From a virus, in IMG/VR virus record IMGVR_UViG_3300006802_000471, positions 1 through 26,351 of that record: 26,351 nt of DNA, one strand, 5' to 3'. The notes under the pieces were generated by a model. That model saw only the letters and a list, made by a program, of their open reading frames with translations, was not told the origin of the DNA and did not search any database. A program made the position numbers and the translations under genes. Positions 21,199 through 26,351 of this stretch are shown here, piece after piece; position 1 is the stretch's first letter; the number at the start of each line of letters is the position of its first letter.

Positions 21199-22529
21199 TG
21201 CCTTTGGACGCGCGTATCCCCCTGTCTGGTAATTCGCCCAGTTTCTCCCAGCCTCTTGTTCAGTTGGGATTGAGCCAAAGACAGAACAGATTGGACGAAA
21301 GCAACTTAGCCTCGGCTGCGCAGTCTCGTGAGCTTGGCGCTCAGACCATGCAGCTAAACAACCAAACCATGCGGTCGAACAGCCAAACACTTGAGCAGCG
21401 TCAGAGAGAGCTTGATGCCAATGCCATGAACGCGATTGTCCTCGATATGGGAACGATGAAAGCCCTTCTCGATTCCGGCGAAGTGAAAACAGCCGGACAG
21501 GTTGGTATGGGCATTCGGCAAAGACTCATTGAAGCTGGGGAGGACGCATCTCGCTTCGAGGGGATTCTTCAGGGCATGGCGAATAACCCGCAAGCGGCCT
21601 CGGATTTCTTAGGGCAAGCGGTGAACGCAATGAAGCCCAAGGTGGAATCTTTGCTGACTCGTTCTGGAGCAAAACCGCCGGAGCCCAAGATACTAAACGA
21701 CAGTCAGGTTTCTCCGCGGGGGCAGATTTTTGAAATGTCCCCTACCGGAGTTGTGACAGCCAAAGACGTTCCGGGCTTTAAAGCTGAAGCTGCCCCGAGC
21801 AAGAGAAGCATTCTGCAAAGAGTGCTCCCGACTGGTGAAATCCAAAGCATTCAATCTGATGGAGAGGGAAACTTTTTCGATCTTGAAAACAATCCTATTT
21901 CCGTCAGGGCGAACGAGCGGCTTATCGACAGCAACAGCTTGAGCGGTAGCACTGAGGATCTTGGGCTTGGGAATAATGAACTCACTCAGCTTCGGGATGC
22001 GGAAGTTGCAGCCAAGACCTTTATAGCAACCGCAGGGGATGCGCTAGACCTGCTCGCAAACACTCCAGACATAAACACATTCGTCGCCAAGGCCGCATCT
22101 GTTGTGAACAGTCTCCAACAGGAAGCAAAGGCGATTGGTCGCGCATTTGATATTGAGATAGACGAAAGCCTTCTTGACCCCGCCACGCACTCGGCAACAT
22201 TCGACGATCTGGGCATTAAGAATGTTCAGATGCGAAGTCTTATCACTTCTCTTGCTTACCAAGCCGCAGCGGCATCAGGGCAGACAAGCAGAAGTGTTTC
22301 AGATAGAGACGTGCGCCGATTCATCGACGAGATTGGTGCTAATTCTGCTGACCCGAGAGCCTTTGAGCAATCCATTATGGATGTGGCAAGTCGGGTAGCG
22401 CGTGGCTTTGAGATTAATTACTCAACCAGGGCGCGAAAGGACTACGAAGGAGATTTGGGCCTTGGCTCGATCGGGGGCAAAAAACCACTCGATGTGAAGG
22501 CTTTGTCCGATGAGGAATTATTCAACTAA
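21198..22529 (+). CDS. Second ejection/internal virion protein (P22 gp20 position)
   Basis: This 443-residue protein starts with a TAATG overlap. The N-terminal 100 residues are Gln/Asn/Leu-rich helix (LGLSQRQNRLDESNLASAAQSRE, QTMQLNNQTMRSNSQTLEQRQREL), followed by a four-helix-like region. A beta segment lies at about 185-240 (GQIFEMSPTGVVTAKDVPGF, LPTGEIQSIQ), and a helical C-terminal domain carries LAYQAAAASGQTSRSVSDRDVRRFIDEIG, key SVSDRDV. That last domain occurs in many phage internal or ejection proteins, where a (S/T)xxDxxxF pattern precedes GxxxxDP. Length is close to P22 gp20 (471). It would be packed in the head or at the portal and leave with the DNA. No catalytic motif is visible. 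Confidence 0.6.
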   Translation: MPLDARIPLSGNSPSFSQPLVQLGLSQRQNRLDESNLASAAQSRELGAQTMQLNNQTMRSNSQTLEQRQRELDANAMNAIVLDMGTMKALLDSGEVKTAGQVGMGIRQRLIEAGEDASRFEGILQGMANNPQAASDFLGQAVNAMKPKVESLLTRSGAKPPEPKILNDSQVSPRGQIFEMSPTGVVTAKDVPGFKAEAAPSKRSILQRVLPTGEIQSIQSDGEGNFFDLENNPISVRANERLIDSNSLSGSTEDLGLGNNELTQLRDAEVAAKTFIATAGDALDLLANTPDINTFVAKAASVVNSLQQEAKAIGRAFDIEIDESLLDPATHSATFDDLGIKNVQMRSLITSLAYQAAAASGQTSRSVSDRDVRRFIDEIGANSADPRAFEQSIMDVASRVARGFEINYSTRARKDYEGDLGLGSIGGKKPLDVKALSDEELFN

Positions 22530-24361
22530 TGACCGACGCTCTCAGCAAGCAAGCCAAGTGGCAGGAAATAGCCAACAGGGGGTTACAAGATAAATTCGAC
22601 CCCCAGACTCGGGCGAAATTTGACGAAGCGGTTAGGCGCGGCCTGATTCAGTTTCCAAACCAGCAGGCAGCGAACGAGCCTCCCGTTGTAAGAAGCACCG
22701 AGACCGTTGGCGCTGTACCCAACTCCTTATCTGGGCCTGATCAACCAGCGCCGAAACAAAAACCCAAAACGTCGTTCGCTCAAAATGTAGTGGGTATTGG
22801 CGACGCAGCATTAACTCTGGCGCGAGGCATGGTCGGTGTTCCTGCTGGCGGTGTCTTGGGCTTAATGAAAGCCGCTAAGGATTTCATCACCGGAGAGGAC
22901 GACCCGCTAAAGGCTGGCGCTGAAAGGTCTCAGCGAGTGCAGGGAGCGATCACTGGGGAACCATTTACCGAGGCGGGAAAAGACGCTCTAAACATGGTGT
23001 CCGAGCCCTTCAAGGTTTTGGGCGATGCCGCTCAATATGCCGGAGAAAAGACGTTAGACGCGACCGACAGCCCAGCCTTGGCGACTATCGCACAGACCGC
23101 TATTGAATCCGCTCCGATGCTGCTTGGGGCCAGAGGGAAGGGCAAGACCATTTCCGAGAGAAACGTCGATGTAAACAGCGTCATTCAAGAAACAAAGGCC
23201 GCTGGCCTCGATGTTGGCGCTCCAATAGTTCGCCAGCGAGAGCAATTAGTTGAGTCGGGAAAAACGCAAACAGGCGGGCAGGCCAACAAAGCACAAGACT
23301 TTAGTTTGATTCAGGGGGCATTGCAAAAGGCTAGAACCCAAACAGAGGCATTTGTTCAGAACATTTACTTCGATGCCAAGCGAAAAGATGCCGCAGTCAA
23401 TACTTTTCAAGTAAAGGAACTGCGAAATGAAGTCAATTCCGCTCTCGATGAATTCATCATAGGAAAAGAAATAACACCGAAGACAATGGCCTCGCTGGAA
23501 AGATTGGACAAGATTTCAGAGGGCGGGCTGTCCACTCCGGTTGAGATACGAGAGTTGATGAAGTTCCGCATCGCGAATAACCGTCTGAGAGGATCTGACC
23601 CCACCGACAATGCTGGACTGGCAATTATCAACGGACAGGTTGATGCCTACCTTCAGGCGCAGGTAACGAAGGACATGGTTAGTGGCGATAAGACCGCCAT
23701 AGCCAAATGGCAAGAAGCGTTCGAGGGAACCAAAGAATTCAAGGAAATGTTCGACGCGAACAAAGCCATTAAAAACCTGTCAACGAATCTCGAAGCCACT
23801 CCCGAAATGGCAAAGAACTGGATTATGGGCGCTAACTCTGTTGGCGCAAAAGCAGAGTCTGGTTTGGTGGTTAAGAGAATCGGGGAAATTATCGGAAAGG
23901 ACAGTCCCGAGTACAACGTACTACGACAGGAAGTTCTGTTTGATATTGTCGAGCCCCTGCTGAAATCCCAGCCAAACTACAAAGCCTTTGCAGACAACTA
24001 CGATAAGTTTGTCCGCAACAACATGACTCTTGCGAATGAATTATTCCCTGACTCCGTGGGGGAAATGCTGACACTTCGGCGCTTTGCCTCTGCGCTGGAA
24101 AAGGGTAGCGCGCGAGGGCTTGACCTGAACTTAAACCAGACCGTCTCCAGAATCCTGTTTGGTCACGAGATAGCCAAGGGCGCTGTTCGCGTGAACTTGG
24201 GCACAAACCTGATGAACATAGCGCGGAGCACAGTCGGCTCATCTCCAAAGCAACTCCTGATCTCAGACTTTACCGGATATGACATAACCAAGCCGCTTTT
24301 ACCGAAAGCGCCTGGAGCCATCGGAGCTGTAACCCAAACCGCACAACAGAGGGACAAGTAA
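22529..24361 (+). CDS. Third ejection/internal virion protein (P22 gp16 position)
   Basis: This 610-residue protein begins with a TAATG overlap and lies where P22 has gp16 (609 residues), which helps DNA cross the cytoplasmic membrane. A hydrophilic Gln/Pro-rich N-terminus (1-82) is followed by an apolar, Gly-rich segment [30 protein letters not shown] (about 88-117) that could insert in a membrane. After it comes another apolar part ([21 protein letters not shown], about 185-205). The rest is long helix ([60 protein letters not shown]). No lysozyme or transglycosylase catalytic signature was found. The [11 protein letters not shown]...GVPAGG stretch recurs in podophage proteins annotated as internal or ejection proteins. 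Confidence 0.6.
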   Translation: MTDALSKQAKWQEIANRGLQDKFDPQTRAKFDEAVRRGLIQFPNQQAANEPPVVRSTETVGAVPNSLSGPDQPAPKQKPKTSFAQNVVGIGDAALTLARGMVGVPAGGVLGLMKAAKDFITGEDDPLKAGAERSQRVQGAITGEPFTEAGKDALNMVSEPFKVLGDAAQYAGEKTLDATDSPALATIAQTAIESAPMLLGARGKGKTISERNVDVNSVIQETKAAGLDVGAPIVRQREQLVESGKTQTGGQANKAQDFSLIQGALQKARTQTEAFVQNIYFDAKRKDAAVNTFQVKELRNEVNSALDEFIIGKEITPKTMASLERLDKISEGGLSTPVEIRELMKFRIANNRLRGSDPTDNAGLAIINGQVDAYLQAQVTKDMVSGDKTAIAKWQEAFEGTKEFKEMFDANKAIKNLSTNLEATPEMAKNWIMGANSVGAKAESGLVVKRIGEIIGKDSPEYNVLRQEVLFDIVEPLLKSQPNYKAFADNYDKFVRNNMTLANELFPDSVGEMLTLRRFASALEKGSARGLDLNLNQTVSRILFGHEIAKGAVRVNLGTNLMNIARSTVGSSPKQLLISDFTGYDITKPLLPKAPGAIGAVTQTAQQRDK

Positions 24362-25872
24362 TGTCTTGGTCGCCAATTAGTCTAGCCACACCCCAATACC
24401 AAAACCCCGACAACAACACCCCGTATTCTGGTGCTGTCCTAAAGGCGTATTTAAAGGGAACAACGACCGCGACCCCTATGGCGACAGATGCCACAGGAGC
24501 TACGACATTTACCTCTGTAGCACTGAACTCCGCAGGATACCCCGAGCACCTTGGGGCTATTATCATCCCTCATATAGACAGGGCTTATAAGCTGGCCCTG
24601 TACGCTGATCAGACGGCGGCAGATGCCAATACTCCGGCGATCTGGACTATTGACGGCCTCTACCCATTGACCGTGAGCGGCTCATTCACCACCGAGGACG
24701 CTGTTAGCAACGGCGTAACCTCTGTGCTTAACGTGACCCACGAGACCACGGGAACCCCTGTTGCTGGAATTGGTAGCTCGGTGTCTTTGATTACCGAGAC
24801 TGCCGACAACAACAACGAGACAGGGACTATATTGGCTTCTGTCTCAACAGACGTTTCAAGCGGGGCAGAGGACTTCGACTTTGTTTTAAGTTTGATGGAG
24901 GCTGGCGCTGCTGCTGCCGAGCGATTCAGAGTCACTTCTTCTGGTGTGGTAACGGCATCGGGAATGACTTTCGGAGACGCTTTAACCTCCGGTCATTTGG
25001 GCCAGTTTGCCGCCACTACTTCATTGCAACTGAAGGGTGTTATCTCTGACGAGACAGGATCTGGCGCTTTGGTCTTTGCAGACTCCCCAGCGCTTATTAC
25101 TCCTGATTTAGGCATTCCGTCTGCCATAGACATATCCAATGCGTCTGGAACCGTGACAAATCTGACGCTTGTAACTCCTGCACTAGGAACGCCGACAGCA
25201 ATCACGCTGACTAACGCCACCGGACTACCTTTAAGCACCGGGGTCACGGGGAACCTTCCAGTCACCAATTTGAACTCGGGCACTTCTGCCTCAAGTTCTA
25301 CTTATTGGAGAGGGGATGGTACGTGGGCAGCAGTACCGGGAGGGGGCCTTGTTCTGCTCTCCACCACCACGGCAAGCACATCAGCCACAGTCGATATAGA
25401 AACCACTTTCGACAGCACTTATGACAAATACGTGCTTGAGATCAGCGGGCTTTATCTAGAGACAGACGGTTCCTACTTAACCTGCCTTCTGAAAATCGGC
25501 GGGTCGTATATTTCAACGTCAACGTATTTTTATCATTACGCCACAACAAGCTCAGCCTCTAGTACGCCGGGTGGTGGCAATGCGCCAAACTCATCCAAGG
25601 TGGCGCTAATTAGAATGACTCCAGCCCTACTGACCAATGCCGTTTCAGAGACAGAGCTATCTGTTTTCATCGAGAAACCAACCAGTACCACCACTTACAA
25701 AAAAATACGGTGGGCTGGTACGGGGATAAACAACAATACACAAGACGTTTATGTAATGAGTGGCAGCGCTGCTAATACTGGAACTGGCGCACTAACCGGC
25801 CTCAGATTTGCAGCAAGCGCGGATAACATCATCTCGGGCACATTCAGACTTTACGGAATCAGGAACTCTTAA
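24361..25872 (+). CDS. Tail fiber/receptor-binding protein
   Basis: This 503-residue protein is probably a trimeric fiber attached to the virion through its N-terminus. Residues 1-105 ([44 protein letters not shown]) match the head-binding domain of fibers and tailspikes. The shaft holds TPDLGIPSA (247-255) and TPALGTPTA (272-280), 25 residues apart. Then comes the very common fiber segment [17 protein letters not shown]...[21 protein letters not shown], read as its landmarks GVTGNLP and WRGDGTW. The C-terminal 170 residues ([40 protein letters not shown]) resemble jelly-roll receptor-binding tips that end in GTxRLYGI. It starts with a TAATG overlap. No enzymatic spike motif was seen. Confidence 0.85.
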   Translation: MSWSPISLATPQYQNPDNNTPYSGAVLKAYLKGTTTATPMATDATGATTFTSVALNSAGYPEHLGAIIIPHIDRAYKLALYADQTAADANTPAIWTIDGLYPLTVSGSFTTEDAVSNGVTSVLNVTHETTGTPVAGIGSSVSLITETADNNNETGTILASVSTDVSSGAEDFDFVLSLMEAGAAAAERFRVTSSGVVTASGMTFGDALTSGHLGQFAATTSLQLKGVISDETGSGALVFADSPALITPDLGIPSAIDISNASGTVTNLTLVTPALGTPTAITLTNATGLPLSTGVTGNLPVTNLNSGTSASSSTYWRGDGTWAAVPGGGLVLLSTTTASTSATVDIETTFDSTYDKYVLEISGLYLETDGSYLTCLLKIGGSYISTSTYFYHYATTSSASSTPGGGNAPNSSKVALIRMTPALLTNAVSETELSVFIEKPTSTTTYKKIRWAGTGINNNTQDVYVMSGSAANTGTGALTGLRFAASADNIISGTFRLYGIRNS

Positions 25873-25874
25873 TA

Positions 25875-26240
25875 ATGACCAGATACCACACGACAGCACA
25901 AGGAAACGTACCCTTTACTCAAGCGGAAGAAGACGCGAGGGACGCAGAAGAAGCAGCTCGGGCCATTGAAGCCCAAGCAGAGGCCGCATTACAGGCTGAA
26001 GAAGCATCAAAACTTACCGGGATAGAAATACTCGGTGTTATGTGTTCTGCTACCAGAAACGATCAAAACGGCCTTGTAGCGGTAGCTTTAGAGTACAACA
26101 TGAAGCACTCAGCAGGGCAGACCTTGGGTGACACCGTGTTCAAGTTCGAGAACGGCAATACACTCACGATTACTGATTCCAATTTTCCCTCAGTGTACGC
26201 AGCTTGGGCTCCGTTCAGGCAGTCGTTCTTCGCTCCGTAG
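25875..26240 (+). CDS. Fiber-adjacent protein with helical N-terminus
   Basis: This 121-residue protein starts two bases after the fiber stop. Its N-terminal FTQAEEDARDAEEAARAIEAQAEAALQAEE (about 14-43; an Ala/Glu helix) followed by a compact beta region is a form often seen in small genes after phage fibers, including fiber assembly proteins. Examples of the beta region are LVAVALEYNMKHSAGQTLGDTVFKFENGN and LTITDSNFPSVYAAWAPFRQSFF. It could be a chaperone or a minor tip protein. The helix looks like an amphipathic coiled coil. Its last 26 bases overlap the 3' end of a leftward gene. Confidence 0.6.
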   Translation: MTRYHTTAQGNVPFTQAEEDARDAEEAARAIEAQAEAALQAEEASKLTGIEILGVMCSATRNDQNGLVAVALEYNMKHSAGQTLGDTVFKFENGNTLTITDSNFPSVYAAWAPFRQSFFAP

Positions 26241-26351
26241 GGAGTGGCTTTTTCTGAGGCTTGTTGAAAGCCATTCGCTTCAAAGTATCTTCAAAACGAT
26301 CTTTGTTGCCTTTGGAAGGATTGGCCTTCGCGAAGCCTTTTACATCATCGG
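26215..26351 (-). CDS. 3' end of a leftward small protein gene (partial)
   Basis: On the minus strand an open frame enters from the right edge and stops at TGA (26217-26215), encoding at least 44 residues. It includes FAKANPSKGNKDRFEDTLKR followed by MAFNKPQKKPLPTERRTTA. The composition, basic and Pro-rich after a DRFEDTLKRM helix, resembles small phage proteins with a DRFxxxLxxM core seen in many genomes. The start lies outside the window. It converges with the last rightward gene and overlaps it by 26 bases, marking the end of the late operon. Confidence 0.6.
   Translation of the reverse strand, partial: DDVKGFAKANPSKGNKDRFEDTLKRMAFNKPQKKPLPTERRTTA

Noticed and set aside
26232-26253. Intrinsic terminator at the right end
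   Set aside because: The stem is only about four base pairs and is separated from the T-run by TGGC; kept as a weak possibility only.
1-26351. CRISPR array, tRNA genes, insertion sequence, integrase or attachment site
   Set aside because: No regularly spaced DNA repeats, no tRNA-like cloverleaf, no transposase or integrase motifs and no terminal inverted repeats were found on reading both strands by eye.

Overview
This window is the late half of a tailed double-stranded DNA phage or prophage genome, most likely a podovirus of a Gram-negative host. The morphogenesis genes follow the P22 order: terminase small, terminase large, P22-type portal, scaffold, coat, gp4-like and gp10-like head-closure proteins, three ejection-type proteins and a tail fiber. 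No tape measure, tail tube or tail sheath gene is present. Sequence-recognisable NinB- and NinG-like proteins and a lambdoid-looking late promoter point to a lambda/P22-type regulatory plan. The coat protein (N4-gp56/DUF4043-like) and the terminase family resemble those of environmental, often marine, phages. The host cannot be named from this sequence. No integrase, polymerase, tRNA or CRISPR array was seen.

Layout. (1) 1-2693, rightward: end of an early/recombination block with a small RNA/DNA ligase, a NinB-like protein, three small proteins, NinG (Rap) and a candidate Q-type late regulator. (2) 2736-2847: a strong sigma70-type promoter followed by an intrinsic terminator, arranged like the lambda pR'-tR' late control region. 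(3) 2862-4841: lysis cassette with a holin candidate and a T4-type lysozyme, then a DUF1353 protein, a lipoprotein, an unknown protein and a proteasome/HslV-like Ntn hydrolase. (4) 4831-5748, leftward: three small genes, including an Xre-like regulator, with their own promoter and operator candidate. This moron-like block sits where lambda carries bor. (5) 5812-6739: two small proteins and a 221-bp noncoding segment with a strong palindrome, just before the terminase genes. (6) 6740-13111: packaging, portal, scaffold, coat and two small head proteins. (7) 13083-14794: a radical SAM/SPASM protein and a Rossmann-like protein inserted in the head operon. (8) 14791-18483: connector and hub proteins plus a mosaic virion protein. 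(9) 18511-24361: three ejection-type proteins, the first with two long 11-residue repeat arrays. (10) 24361-26240: tail fiber and an associated small protein, meeting the 3' end of a leftward gene at the right edge.

How it works together. The early block would make the recombination proteins and the Q-like factor. That factor would let polymerase starting at 2771 read through the terminator at 2825-2847 into lysis, packaging and virion genes. Most of these genes are joined by ATGA, GTGA, TTGA or TAATG overlaps, which suggests translational coupling. The least expected cargo is the radical SAM/Rossmann pair, the Ntn hydrolase and the 11-residue repeat ejection protein.
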